A DNA stretch of 64,000 bases, taken from Egicoccus sp. AB-alg6-2 (GTDB lineage: Bacteria; Actinomycetota; Nitriliruptoria; Nitriliruptorales; Nitriliruptoraceae). The stretch covers positions 248,001 through 312,000 of the forward strand of contig NZ_JBGUAY010000004.1 of assembly GCF_041821025.1 (NCBI RefSeq). The letters are read 5' to 3'. The position numbers and the translations under genes are program-made. Shown here piece by piece: positions 42,773 through 51,854 of this stretch (the first letter of the stretch is position 1; each line of letters starts with the position of its first letter). The notes under the pieces were generated by a model. The model did not search any database and was not told the origin of the DNA. It was given only the letters and a program-made list of their open reading frames with translations.

Positions 42773-43614
42773 TCAATCGGGGTCGCGCTGCACGTTCTTA
42801 CCGCAATGGGTCGGCGTCTGGGCATGGCAGTTGGGGCACAGGAGCCGGAGGTTCTCGAGTCGATTGTCGCGCGGGTCGCCGCTGATGTGGTCGAGGTGCA
42901 GGCTCAGGGGCCGCCCTCGCCATGCGCAGATCCCACAGACCGCGCAGGCCTACGACAGGATGCCCTCCTCGACCAAGCGCAATTTGAGGCGGTGCGTGTC
43001 GCCGAGCGCTCGACCGAAGACGAGAATGTCCGCCAACGGCTTGCGGCGCCGGCGCGGTTGACGGGTCCCGGAGGACCAGGCCTGGCCGGGCAGGGAGCCT
43101 GGGTCGATGCCCACCTCCCAGAGTCGCCGTTCGGTTGCGCGCCGCCCGAGGTGCTTCGTCGAGTCGAGTCCGAGGCGCCGCATGACCTCGTTCACCGACC
43201 GGGCGCCGTCGGCGGCGTGTCGGATCTCGTCGTCCGACCAGTCGAACCGGCGCCGTCGTCGAGCACCGTTCGGGGAGACGGGACGGTCCCAGTGGGCCGT
43301 GTCGAGGGCCAACCGACGGATGTGATCCTGCATCGACATCCAGGTGCCGCCGCCGACGGCGAGGCCGAGGGCGAGGAACACCTGGCGCATGTTGGTCGAT
43401 GCCGCGACCGCGTCCACCAGCTGGTCGTCGGTCCAGCGACGACGGCTCTCGGGCGTACCGATGTGGGGGCGTGGTCGAGCCCCAGTTCGTCGCAACGCCG
43501 GCGAACGGCGTCACTGCGGCCGCGCAGGCCCAGGTGGCGGTGCACCGCCGCCCAGGTCGTGCAGGCGGCGATGGCGTCGCGGAGTTGATCGTCGGTCCGA
43601 CGACGTGCAGGCAT
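42773..43614 (-). pseudogene. Broken HNH endonuclease with three N-terminal repeat modules
   Basis: The reading runs from the ATG at 43614 (MPARRRTDDQLRDAIAAC) but leaves frame at a run of five G on the plus strand (43465-43469). One extra base there would restore HIGTPESRRRWTDDQL. A TAG at 42950-42952 then interrupts it just where homologues have Tyr. Beyond the stop the same frame gives the HNH core LSLHLDHISGDPRDNRL and LLCPNCHAQ, ending at 42773. The repaired protein would have three helical modules starting TDDQL, TDDQL and SDDEI, probably DNA-binding, followed by the nuclease. Two independent lesions make decay more likely than error, though the frameshift alone could be base-calling. 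Confidence 0.75.
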
Positions 43615-43923
43615 GGGCGGGCTCCAATCACCGCCCCCGGATCAGGAGCCAGACATTCTGCCGTGGGGTGAGACACGCCGTGGCGCGGGATCCGCGGCCT
43701 GTGGGTTGGCTGAACGTTCCGCCGCGCATGTACGATCGGACAGGGTCCGGCCTTGGCCGCTCGTACGTCCCCTCCTACGGTCGCGACCACATCTCCGCTG
43801 TGCGAGCGTGCCTCAGTTCGCGTCGACGACGTCTTCGGCGTCCGTCCCTTTTTCCGGTAGGGCAGCCGGCCAAGCGATTTCCGGGCACGCATTCCGCACG
43901 ATCCGCGCGCCACGAGGAATCCG
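43615..43923. other. 309-base region upstream of osmoprotectant transporter
   Basis: No gene is supported here. The region should contain the promoter of the transporter operon. TTGGCT (43706-43711) and TACGAT (43731-43736) are the closest pair I see, but the 19-base spacer is long. GAGGA just before 43924 is a good ribosome-binding site. No clear riboswitch or operator stands out. Confidence 0.4.
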
Positions 43924-44577
43924 TTGTCCTTCCTGGACTACATCACCGATGCCGGCACCCAACGGGTGCTGGTCGACCTGTCGCTCGAGCACGTCGCCCT
44001 GACGGCCTCAGCGGTCGTCGCCGGCGGCATCATCGGCCTGCTGCTCGGCGTGATCGCGCAACGGGTTGCCGTGCTGCGCGTCGCGATCGTCAACCTCACG
44101 GCCCTGCTGCTGACCATCCCCTCGCTGGCACTGTTCGCCATCCTCATCCCCCTGGTCGGCATCGGCTTCCAGCCCGCCGTCGTGGCCCTGACCCTGTACT
44201 CGTTGCTCCCGATCGTCCGCAACACCGTTTCCGGGCTGCAGGGCGTCGACGCCGCGACGGTCGAAGCCGCGAAGGGCATGGGCATGGGCGGCATGAAACG
44301 CCTCCTGCGCATCGAGCTGCCCACCGCGTGGCCGGTCATTCTCGCCGGACTGCGGGTCTCCACCCTGCTCGTGATCGGGATCGCCGCCGTCGCGGCGCTG
44401 GTCGGCGGACCGGGCCTTGGCAACGAGATCTTCCGTGGGATCCGCCGCATCGGCTCGGTCGGGGCCGTCGAGTCCATCGCGGGCGGGACCGTCGCCATCG
44501 TGGTGCTGGCCCTGTTGTTCGACCTGCTCTACCTCGCCATCGGCCGCCTGACCATCTCCCGAGGCCTACGTGACTGA
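43924..44577 (+). CDS. Osmoprotectant ABC transporter, permease 1
   Basis: Inner-membrane permease of the OpuCB/ProW type for glycine betaine, choline or related compounds, 217 residues with about six helices. The coupling loop EAAKGMGMGGMKRLLRIELP is intact, and GGPGLGNEIFRGIRR near the end is typical of this family. The TTG start at 43924 follows GAGGA at correct spacing. It is the first gene of a four-gene operon. Its 3' end overlaps the ATPase gene by 8 bases. Confidence 0.9.
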   Translation: MSFLDYITDAGTQRVLVDLSLEHVALTASAVVAGGIIGLLLGVIAQRVAVLRVAIVNLTALLLTIPSLALFAILIPLVGIGFQPAVVALTLYSLLPIVRNTVSGLQGVDAATVEAAKGMGMGGMKRLLRIELPTAWPVILAGLRVSTLLVIGIAAVAALVGGPGLGNEIFRGIRRIGSVGAVESIAGGTVAIVVLALLFDLLYLAIGRLTISRGLRD

Positions 44578-45751
44578 CGCCATGATCCAGCTCCGCGAGC
44601 TGACCAAGCGCTACCCCGGATCCGCCGACGCGGCCGTCGATCGCCTGACGCTCGACATCCCCAAGGGCGAGATCGTCGTCTTCGTCGGGCCGTCCGGCTG
44701 CGGCAAGACCACCAGTCTCAAGATGATCAACCGCATCATCGAGCCGACCTCGGGGCACATCCTGCTCGACGGCGAGGACGTCACCGACGGCGACCCCAAC
44801 CGGCTCCGCCGCCGGATCGGTTACGTGATCCAGCAGGTCGGGTTGTTTCCGCACCAGACCATCGCCGACAACGTCGCCACCGTCCCCGGTCTGCTCGGCT
44901 GGGACCGCGACCGCATCCGCGCGCGGGTCGACGAACTGCTCGACGTGGTCGGACTCGACCCCGACGAGTACCGGGACCGCTACCCGAAGGAGCTTTCCGG
45001 CGGGCAGCGCCAACGGGTCGGCGTGGCACGCGCCCTGGCCGCCGACCCACCGGTGTTGCTGATGGACGAGCCCTTCGGCGCCATCGACCCGATCACCCGC
45101 ACCCGGCTGCAGAACGAGTTCCTCCGACTGCAGGACGAACTGCAGAAGACGATCGTCTTCGTCACCCACGACATCGACGAGGCGATCAAGATGGGTGACC
45201 GGATCGCCATCCTGCGTGAACAGTCCCACATCGCCCAGTTCGCCACGCCCGAGGAGATCCTGACCAACCCCGCCGACGACTTCGTCGAGGACTTCGTCGG
45301 CTCCGGCGCGACCCTCAAGCGGCTCAAGCTGTCGCGGGTCCGCGACGTCGAGTGGTTGACCGACTGCCCGACCGGGACCGTCGACGAAACGCGCGAGGTC
45401 CTGCGCCAGCGCCTCGACGCCTCCGACTGGACCGCGCTGCTCGTCCTCGACGAGCGGGGTCGGCCGCTGCGGTGGCTGCGCGCCCCCGACTTCCGCCACG
45501 AACGACCGGTGCGCGAGCTCGGCCTGCCGGCCCGCGCCATGGTCGAGCCGCACGCGACGCTCTCGGACGCGCTCGAGGAGATGTTGCTCGGCTCGGCCGG
45601 CGTCGCCATCGTCGTCGACGGGCGCGGCGCCTTCCAGGGCATCGTCGACGTCGACGCACTGATCGCGACCATGCAGGCCATGCGTGACGCAAACGCCGAG
45701 TTCTACCGGGCGGCCAAGCTGATCGATCCCGCGGCCGCGGTGACGCCATGA
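44570..45751 (+). CDS. Osmoprotectant ABC transporter, ATP-binding protein with CBS region
   Basis: ATPase of the OpuCA/ProV group, 393 residues. It has Walker A GPSGCGKTT near residue 42, Q-loop VIQQVGLFPH, signature LSGGQRQRVGVARAL, Walker B LLMDEPFGAID and switch His in VTHDIDEA. The C-terminal part (about 255-375) resembles a tandem CBS domain, which in OpuA senses ionic strength or nucleotides. Here the second repeat (VDGRGAFQGIVDVDALI) is clearer than the first. The start lies within the upstream permease gene, and the stop overlaps the next start as ATGA. Confidence 0.92.
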   Translation: MTDAMIQLRELTKRYPGSADAAVDRLTLDIPKGEIVVFVGPSGCGKTTSLKMINRIIEPTSGHILLDGEDVTDGDPNRLRRRIGYVIQQVGLFPHQTIADNVATVPGLLGWDRDRIRARVDELLDVVGLDPDEYRDRYPKELSGGQRQRVGVARALAADPPVLLMDEPFGAIDPITRTRLQNEFLRLQDELQKTIVFVTHDIDEAIKMGDRIAILREQSHIAQFATPEEILTNPADDFVEDFVGSGATLKRLKLSRVRDVEWLTDCPTGTVDETREVLRQRLDASDWTALLVLDERGRPLRWLRAPDFRHERPVRELGLPARAMVEPHATLSDALEEMLLGSAGVAIVVDGRGAFQGIVDVDALIATMQAMRDANAEFYRAAKLIDPAAAVTP

Positions 45752-46566
45752 GTACCACCCTCGACACCGCACCGGAGCCGACCCGGGATGCGGTCGTTCG
45801 GGACCCCACAGCGCGGACCCGCGTCGGCGCGTTCCTGCACTGGTTCGGGATCCCGCTGCTGTGCGCGGTGCTGCTCGTCGGGCTGTACGTGTGGGTGCAG
45901 GGCCAGGAACTCGACTCGATCACCGCACGACGACTCACCCAGGACATCCTGACCACCCAGCTGGTCCGGCACCTGCAGCTGACCGTGCTGTCCACCGCAC
46001 TCGTGCTTCTGCTGGCCGTGCCCCTGGGCATCGTCGCGACCCGCCCGTCGACGCGGCGGTTGGCGCCGGCCATCATCGGCCTCGGCAACGCCGGACAGGC
46101 CATCCCGTCGCTCGGCCTGCTCGCGCTGCTGTTCGTCGCCTTCCGTTACCTGCCGTTCCTGCCGACGACGGGCATGGTGCCGGTCGTCGCGGCCCTGGTC
46201 GGCTACTCGTTCCTGCCGATCCTGCGCAACACCATGGTGGGGCTGGAGCAGGTCGACGGCAGCGTGCTCGAAGCAGGCCGCGGCATGGGCATGTCGGACC
46301 TCGGCATCCTGCGCCGGATCGAGCTGCCCCTGGCCGTTCCGGTGATCCTCGCCGGGGTGCGTACGGCACTCATCCTCAACGTCGGCACCGCCACGCTCGC
46401 GTTCCTGATCGGCGGCGGTGGGCTCGGCGAGACCATCTTCCAGGGCTTCCAGCTGCGTCGGACCGCGATCCTCGTGACCGGTTCGGTGCTGGTGGCGGTC
46501 CTCGCCCTGCTCGTGGACTACCTCGCGGGCCTGGTCGAGGAGAAGCTCACGCCGCGCGGGCTGTAG
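45748..46566 (+). CDS. Osmoprotectant ABC transporter, permease 2
   Basis: Second permease of the pair, 272 residues, OpuCD type. A non-conserved hydrophilic N-terminus leads to about six helices. The coupling loop EAGRGMGMSDLGILRRIELP and the end motif GGGGLGETIFQGFQLRR parallel those of permease 1. The two likely form a heterodimer. The ATG overlaps the ATPase stop by four bases, so expression is coupled. Confidence 0.9.
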   Translation: MSTTLDTAPEPTRDAVVRDPTARTRVGAFLHWFGIPLLCAVLLVGLYVWVQGQELDSITARRLTQDILTTQLVRHLQLTVLSTALVLLLAVPLGIVATRPSTRRLAPAIIGLGNAGQAIPSLGLLALLFVAFRYLPFLPTTGMVPVVAALVGYSFLPILRNTMVGLEQVDGSVLEAGRGMGMSDLGILRRIELPLAVPVILAGVRTALILNVGTATLAFLIGGGGLGETIFQGFQLRRTAILVTGSVLVAVLALLVDYLAGLVEEKLTPRGL

Positions 46567-46637
46567 CCCGCGGGCGCTCGCGCGCGGCGAACACGTCACA
46601 CCCTCCGAAGAACCCGATCAACCATGAAGGACACCCC

Positions 46638-47642
46638 TTGCTGCATGCACGACATCTCCGACTGACCGGCGGGCTCGCCGCCGCCGCGCTGCTGGCCGCC
46701 GCCTGTGGTGGCGACCAACTCGAGGGCGACGACAGCGCCGCGACCAGCGACGGCGACGGCGCGGCCACCACGGTCGAGGCGGGCACCGAGTCGCTCGACG
46801 GCGCCGAGATCACCGTGGGCTCCAAGGACTTCGACGAGCAACTCGTGCTGGGCCACATCTCCCGGCTGCTGCTCGAGGACGCCGGTGCCAGCGTCACCGA
46901 CCAGATCAACCTCGGCGGCACCGACGCGTCCCGCGGGGCGCTCGAGTCCGGCGAGATCGACCACTACTGGGAGTACACCGGCACGGCCTGGATCTCGTTC
47001 TTCGGCGAGACCGACCCGATCCCGGACCGCGAGGAGCAGTACGAGGCGGTGCGCGAGCGCGACGCCGAGGAGCGCGGGCTGTACTGGCTCGACCCCTCAC
47101 CGTTCAACAACACCTACGGCATCGCCTACCAGGCCGACGCCGCCGACGACCTCGGCAACATCACCTCCATCTCGCAGCTCGGTGACCTGATCGAGTCGGA
47201 CCCCGACCTCGTGTCGCTGTGCGTAGAGACCGAGTTCAACGCCCGTGACGACGGTCTGCCCGGCATGGAGGCCCACTACGGGTTCGACGTGCCCGACGAC
47301 AACGTGACCGTGCTCGACACCGGCATCGTGTACTCGGCCACCGCCGACCGTGACCCGTGCAACTTCGGCGAGGTGTTCACCACCGACGGGCGTGTCGCCG
47401 CCCTCGACCTGGTGGTCCTCGAGGACGACGAGGCGTTCTTCCCGCTCTACAACGTCTCGCCGGTGTTCGTCGAGTCCGTCTACGAGCAGTACGGGCAGAC
47501 GCTGGCCGAGCTGTACGCCCCGGTGACGGCCGCGCTCGACGACGAGACCATGGCGTCGCTCAACGCCCGGGTGTCCGCGGAGAACGAGCGGCCCGAAGCG
47601 GTCGCCGAGAGCTGGCTGACCGAGAACGGCTTCATCGGCTGA
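46638..47642 (+). CDS. Glycine betaine/choline-type substrate-binding lipoprotein
   Basis: Extracellular binding protein of the OpuAC/OpuCC/OsmF family, 334 residues. The signal peptide ends with LLAAACGG (Cys near residue 23), followed by an acidic Ser/Thr/Asp linker. The binding domain begins ITVGSKDFDEQLVLGHI and contains IDHYWEYTGTAWISFF and NVSPVFVESVYEQYG. Aromatic residues in these segments suit quaternary-amine ligands, but the exact compound is not known. The TTG at 46638 is used because AAGGA lies six bases upstream and no ATG or GTG fits. A 13-bp stem hairpin ends the operon. Confidence 0.88.
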   Translation: MLHARHLRLTGGLAAAALLAAACGGDQLEGDDSAATSDGDGAATTVEAGTESLDGAEITVGSKDFDEQLVLGHISRLLLEDAGASVTDQINLGGTDASRGALESGEIDHYWEYTGTAWISFFGETDPIPDREEQYEAVRERDAEERGLYWLDPSPFNNTYGIAYQADAADDLGNITSISQLGDLIESDPDLVSLCVETEFNARDDGLPGMEAHYGFDVPDDNVTVLDTGIVYSATADRDPCNFGEVFTTDGRVAALDLVVLEDDEAFFPLYNVSPVFVESVYEQYGQTLAELYAPVTAALDDETMASLNARVSAENERPEAVAESWLTENGFIG

Positions 47643-47664
47643 CGCAACAGCAGCCGCAGGCAAC

Positions 47665-47694
47665 GACGCCCCGCCGGTTCGCCGGCGGGGCGTC
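47665..47694 (+). terminator. Strong UUCG-loop hairpin terminator
   Basis: A perfect 13-bp stem (47665-47677 with 47682-47694) is closed by TTCG, the very stable tetraloop, 22 bases after the osmoprotectant operon. No T-run follows. Confidence 0.85.
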
Positions 47695-47769
47695 GCCCGT
47701 GTGACCGCCTGCTCCGGAGCGAGTTCCGAGCGCGTCCGGACGACTCGCCTGCTTCTGGCACGATGCCGT

Positions 47770-49587
47770 ATGCCCGTTCACCCGCACTCCGCCGTCGTGC
47801 CAGCCGCTCTCCCCCGCCGCGTGCTCGCGGCCTTCGGCCTCGACGCCGACGCCCCCCGCCGGCACCTCGGCTCCGTGTGGCTCTACGACGGCGCGGTGCT
47901 CAAGCCCGTGGACCACGGGCCCGAGGCGGCCTGGTGTGCCGACGTCCTCGAGGCGATCGAGGTCGAGGACGTACGACTCCCCCGGCCGCTGCGCACCCCG
48001 GCCGGCGAGGCGGTCGTCGCCGGGTGGTGCGGCTGGGAGCGCCTCACGGGCGAACCCGCCCCCGAGCGTTGGCAGGACGTGCTGGCCGTCGCCGACCGCC
48101 TGTACGGCGCGCTCGCCCACCTGGAACGGCCGGGTTGGCTCGAGACGAAGGACGACCCGTGGCGCCGGGCGGACCGCCACGCCTGGGGCGAGGCGCCGCT
48201 GACGAGCCACCCGTCCCCGCGCACGCATCCATTGCAGGCCCTGCTGAACCGGGTCGACGACCTCCGCCCGCCGGCGCCCGAACGGTCGCCGGCGCAGGTC
48301 GTGCACCTCGACCTGCTCGGCAACGTCCTGTTCGCCGACGGGGCCGCACCCGCCGTGATCGACCCGACGTTCTACTGGCGTCCCGCCGGCTACGCGGCAG
48401 CCGTCGTCGCCGTGGACGCCGCGGCGTGGACGGAGGCCGGCACCGCACCGCTGGAGCATCTCGCCGACCGTGGCCACCTCGACCTGCTGGTGCGCGCCGC
48501 TCGGTTCCGGATCGCCCGCGACGTCCTCGAACCGGATGCCGAACCAGCCAGGCTCGCCGGTCACCGCCGGGTGGTCGACTGGCTCGCGGACCGCTGCGGA
48601 CACCGCCCCTCGATGCGTCCGCCTTCCGCCGTCGGAGGCACCGGACGGTCGCAACGGCTGCACTCCGACGAGGTCGCGATCGACACGGCGCTGGCGCAGC
48701 GGCTGGTGGCGGCACAGCATCCCGGATTCGCAGGCGAGCCACTCCTGCCGCTCGCCACCCAGGGCACCGACAACGTCGTCTTCCGCCTCGGCGAGCGGTG
48801 GTCCGTCCGTCTCCCACGCAAGGAAGCCGCCGTCCCGGGACTGCTGGCCGAACTCGAGTGGCTCCCGAGGTTGGCGCCCGAACTGCCCCTCCCGGTCCCC
48901 GTGCCCGTCGCGGCCGGCGCACCGTCGGCCGACTACCCCTTCCCGTGGGCGGTCTGCCGCTGGATCGACGGCACGACACCGGCCGAACACGCTGACCTCG
49001 ACCCGGCCGACACGGCAACCCGGCTGGGACGGTTCGTGCGCGACCTCCAGCGCATCGACACCACCGGCGCTCCCGTGGCCGACGAGCGGACCCAGCGAGG
49101 GGGCTCCCTGCGCGCGTCCGACGGCGTCACCCGTGAGGCGCTCGCTCAGGTCGTCGCCCTGATCGCATCCGGCCGCCTCGAACCGGACCTGTTCGACCCG
49201 GCGCAGGCGCTGGAGCTCTGGCAGGCGGCGGTCGGGGCACCGGCCTGGACCGGTGCCGGGGTGTGGCTGCACCGTGATCTGCACCTCGCGAACCTGCTCG
49301 CCGAGCGCGGTCGTCTGCGTGGCGTCGTGGATTTCGGTGGCTTGGTGGTCGGCGACCCCGCAGGCAACGCCATGGCCGCCTGGCACGTGCTGCCCCCGCA
49401 GCATCGCGCTCGCTTCCTCACCGTCGTCGGCGCCGACGCGGCGACGCAACTGCGTGCCCGTGGGTGGGTGCTGTCGCAGGGACTGTTGGCGTTGCCGTAC
49501 TACCTCGACACCCACGCCGGCATGGTGCGGATGGCGCGACGCGCCATCACGGCCGCAGTCGACACCACGGTCGCCTGCCCGCCGTGA
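47770..49587 (+). CDS. Fused protein with two APH-like kinase domains
   Basis: The 605-residue protein joins two phosphotransferase-like domains that usually occur as separate proteins. Residues 1-285 resemble an actinobacterial conserved family (TIGR02569-like), with VWLYDGAVLKPVDHG at the nucleotide side and a VVHLDLLGNVLF catalytic-loop equivalent near 178, then VIDPTFYWRP. Residues about 300-600 resemble aminoglycoside/macrolide-type APH kinases, with TQGTDNVVFRLG, VRLPRKEAA, the catalytic loop WLHRDLHLANLL near 500 and VVDFGGLVVGDPAGN. Both loops keep their Asp and Asn. Substrates are unknown; antibiotic resistance is possible but unproven. The ATG at 47770 is chosen over a GTG inside the terminator flank. 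Confidence 0.8.
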   Translation: MPVHPHSAVVPAALPRRVLAAFGLDADAPRRHLGSVWLYDGAVLKPVDHGPEAAWCADVLEAIEVEDVRLPRPLRTPAGEAVVAGWCGWERLTGEPAPERWQDVLAVADRLYGALAHLERPGWLETKDDPWRRADRHAWGEAPLTSHPSPRTHPLQALLNRVDDLRPPAPERSPAQVVHLDLLGNVLFADGAAPAVIDPTFYWRPAGYAAAVVAVDAAAWTEAGTAPLEHLADRGHLDLLVRAARFRIARDVLEPDAEPARLAGHRRVVDWLADRCGHRPSMRPPSAVGGTGRSQRLHSDEVAIDTALAQRLVAAQHPGFAGEPLLPLATQGTDNVVFRLGERWSVRLPRKEAAVPGLLAELEWLPRLAPELPLPVPVPVAAGAPSADYPFPWAVCRWIDGTTPAEHADLDPADTATRLGRFVRDLQRIDTTGAPVADERTQRGGSLRASDGVTREALAQVVALIASGRLEPDLFDPAQALELWQAAVGAPAWTGAGVWLHRDLHLANLLAERGRLRGVVDFGGLVVGDPAGNAMAAWHVLPPQHRARFLTVVGADAATQLRARGWVLSQGLLALPYYLDTHAGMVRMARRAITAAVDTTVACPP

Positions 49588-49643
49588 CGGATCGCCGCAC
49601 CCGGGACAACGCGGTGATGGGACGGCGCGGTCGTGCGGTCAGC

Positions 49644-49659
49644 CAGAGGTGCACCTCTG
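49644..49659. other. Perfect 16-base palindrome between convergent genes
   Basis: CAGAGGTGCACCTCTG is a full dyad. It can fold as a 6-bp stem with a TGCA loop and is flanked by GTGCGG and CCGCAC, which could extend pairing. It lies between the stops of the kinase fusion and trpA, so a terminator role fits better than an operator. Confidence 0.5.
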
Positions 49660-49707
49660 CCTGCCATCACGGCCGCACCGAAGCATCACCGCAGGGCACC
49701 GCAGAAG

Positions 49708-50535
49708 TCAGCCGCGTTCGACGCCGGCGCGCAGCTCGCGGACGAGGGTGGCGACCCGCTCCGGGGCGCCGGCGGGATCGCCGCCTGCCGCCGCCTCGAC
49801 GACCGAGGACCCCACGATGACGCCGTCGGCGTAGGCGGCGACCTGGGCCGCCGAGTCGCGGTCCTTCACGCCGATGCCGACGGCGATCGGCAGCGACGTC
49901 CGGGGCCGCAACCGGGCGACGAGGTCGCGCGTGACGTCCTGCGACACGCCCTTCACGCCGGTGACGCCGAGCAGGCCGACCGCGTACACCCACCCGCGTG
50001 ACGCGGCGCCGATGGCGTCGAGGCGCTCGTCGGTCGACACCGACGAGGCGAGGAAGACCGTAGCCAGGCCGGCGCGGTCGGCCTCGCGCCGCCAGGCGTC
50101 TGCCTCGGGCACCGGCAGGTCGGGCAGGATCACCCCGGACAGGCCGGCCGCGGCGCACTCGTCCGCGAAGGCCGCGTAGCCGCGCGTGTCGGCGATGGTC
50201 ACGTAGGTCATGACCAGCTTCGGGACGTCGAGGTGGTCCAGCGAACGGATCAACTCGAGGTGGTCGGCGACCCGGGTCCCGGCGTCGAGGACCTGCTGGT
50301 TGGCGGCCTGGATGATCGGCCCGTCCATCATCGGGTCGCTGAACGGCACCCCGATCTCGAGGATGTCCGCACCGGCCTCGACGGCGGCCTCGAAGCAGGC
50401 CCTCGAGGTCGCAGGGTCGGGGAAGCACGAGGTCAGGTACACGATCAGCGCGGCGCGGTCCTGCTCCCGGGCGCGGTCGAACGCGGCTTGGATCCGCTGC
50501 GCCCCGGCGACGGGTGCGGCGGTGGTCCCGGTCAT
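49708..50535 (-). CDS. trpA: Tryptophan synthase alpha chain
   Basis: Cleaves indole-3-glycerol phosphate to indole and glyceraldehyde 3-phosphate, passing indole to the beta chain. The 275-residue TIM barrel has catalytic Glu and Asp in ILEIGVPFSDPMMDGP (about residues 58-73), YVTIADTRGY, GVILPDLPVPEA and the phosphate site PIAVGIGVKDRDSA. It is the last gene of the trp operon; its start overlaps trpB by four bases. Confidence 0.96.
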   Translation of the reverse strand: MTGTTAAPVAGAQRIQAAFDRAREQDRAALIVYLTSCFPDPATSRACFEAAVEAGADILEIGVPFSDPMMDGPIIQAANQQVLDAGTRVADHLELIRSLDHLDVPKLVMTYVTIADTRGYAAFADECAAAGLSGVILPDLPVPEADAWRREADRAGLATVFLASSVSTDERLDAIGAASRGWVYAVGLLGVTGVKGVSQDVTRDLVARLRPRTSLPIAVGIGVKDRDSAAQVAAYADGVIVGSSVVEAAAGGDPAGAPERVATLVRELRAGVERG

Positions 50536-51854
50536 GACGACACCTCCGGGGTCGCATCGGACACCGGTGGGACGTCGCTGCCCGCGACGCCACCGGGCGC
50601 ACGGTCGCCGCCCGACGCGCCGAACGCTTTCGCGACCCCGAGGTCCCAGCCGGCCACCTCGACGACCTCGTCGACGTCCTTGTCACCGCGTCCCGACATC
50701 GTCAGGATCACCCGGGCCCCGTGCCCCAGTTCGGTCCGGCCGTGACGCAGCAACCAGCCGACCGCGTGGGCCGGCTCGAGCGCCGGGATGATGCCCTCGA
50801 GTTCGCAGGTCCGCCGGAAGCCCTCGAGCGCGTCCTCGTCGGTGGCGGCGACGTACTGGCCCCGCCCGGTGGAGGCGAGCCAGGCGTGCTCGGGACCGAC
50901 CCCGGGATAGTCCAGGCCGGCGGACACCGAGTGCGCCGGCCTGACCTGCCCGTCGTCGTCGACCAGCACGATGGATCGCGAGCCGTGGAGGACGGCCTCG
51001 CGTCCCTCGCTGATGGTGGCCGCCGAACGGCCGCTGCCGACCCCCTCGCCGGCGGCTTCGACGCCGATCAGGCGCACGCCCTCCACCTCGATCCACTCGG
51101 CGAAGGACCCGATGGCGTTGGAACCGCCGCCGACACAGGCGATCACGGCGTCGGGGACGCCACCGGCCTGGGCGGCGAACTGCTCCTTGTCCTCGACCGA
51201 GATCACCTTCTGCAGTTCGCGCACGATCGTCGGGAAGGGGTGGGGCCCCATCGCCGAACCGATGAGGTAGTGGGTGTCGTCGACGTTGGTGACCCAGTCG
51301 CGCATGGCCTCGTTGATCGCGTCCTTGAGCGTGCGGGTGCCGGACTCGACCGGTACCACCTCCGCGCCGAGCAACTGCATGCGGACCACGTTCAGCCGCT
51401 GACGGCGGCAGTCCTCGGCGCCCATGTAGACCGTGCACCGCAGGCCGAACAGGGCGGCGGCGGTCGCGGTCGCGACGCCGTGCTGGCCGGCCCCCGTCTC
51501 GGCGATGACGCGCGGCTTGCCCATGCGCCTGGCCAGCAGCGCCTGGCCGACCACGTTGTTGAGCTTGTGCGAGCCCGTGTGGGCGAGGTCCTCGCGCTTG
51601 AGCCACACCTCGACACCGGCGGCCTCGGACAGGCGGCCGGCGCGGTACAGCGGGGTCGGCCGGCCGCCGTAGTCCCGGCGGAGCGCGTCCAGTTCCTCGC
51701 CGAACGACGGGTCGGCCTGGGCGTCGGCCCAGGCGTCGACGAGCCGGGTGAGGGCGTCGGAGAGGGACTCCGGCACGAACTGGCCGCCGAAGGCGCCGAA
51801 GTAGCCCTCGCGGACGGCCGCGGCCGGATCGGTGCTGGGCTGGGATGCGGTCAT
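50532..51854 (-). CDS. trpB: Tryptophan synthase beta chain
   Basis: PLP enzyme joining indole and serine to tryptophan. The 440-residue protein contains the PLP Lys in HTGSHKLNNVVGQALLA (about residue 97), ETGAGQHGVATATAA, the phosphate-binding CVGGGSNAIG, and the HSVSAGLDYPGVGPEHAWL loop that contacts the alpha chain. It is about 30-40 residues longer than average because of a C-terminal tail after MSGRGDKDVDEVV. Four-base overlaps link it to trpC and trpA. Confidence 0.96.
   Translation of the reverse strand: MTASQPSTDPAAAVREGYFGAFGGQFVPESLSDALTRLVDAWADAQADPSFGEELDALRRDYGGRPTPLYRAGRLSEAAGVEVWLKREDLAHTGSHKLNNVVGQALLARRMGKPRVIAETGAGQHGVATATAAALFGLRCTVYMGAEDCRRQRLNVVRMQLLGAEVVPVESGTRTLKDAINEAMRDWVTNVDDTHYLIGSAMGPHPFPTIVRELQKVISVEDKEQFAAQAGGVPDAVIACVGGGSNAIGSFAEWIEVEGVRLIGVEAAGEGVGSGRSAATISEGREAVLHGSRSIVLVDDDGQVRPAHSVSAGLDYPGVGPEHAWLASTGRGQYVAATDEDALEGFRRTCELEGIIPALEPAHAVGWLLRHGRTELGHGARVILTMSGRGDKDVDEVVEVAGWDLGVAKAFGASGGDRAPGGVAGSDVPPVSDATPEVSS

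Noticed and set aside
42950-42952. Amber codon read through by the neighbouring tRNA
   Set aside because: The tRNA anticodon is CAA, not CUA, and the gene also carries a frameshift, so decay or error is simpler.
43706-43736. Promoter of the osmoprotectant operon
   Set aside because: The two boxes are plausible but 19 bases apart, so I mention them only within the intergenic entry.
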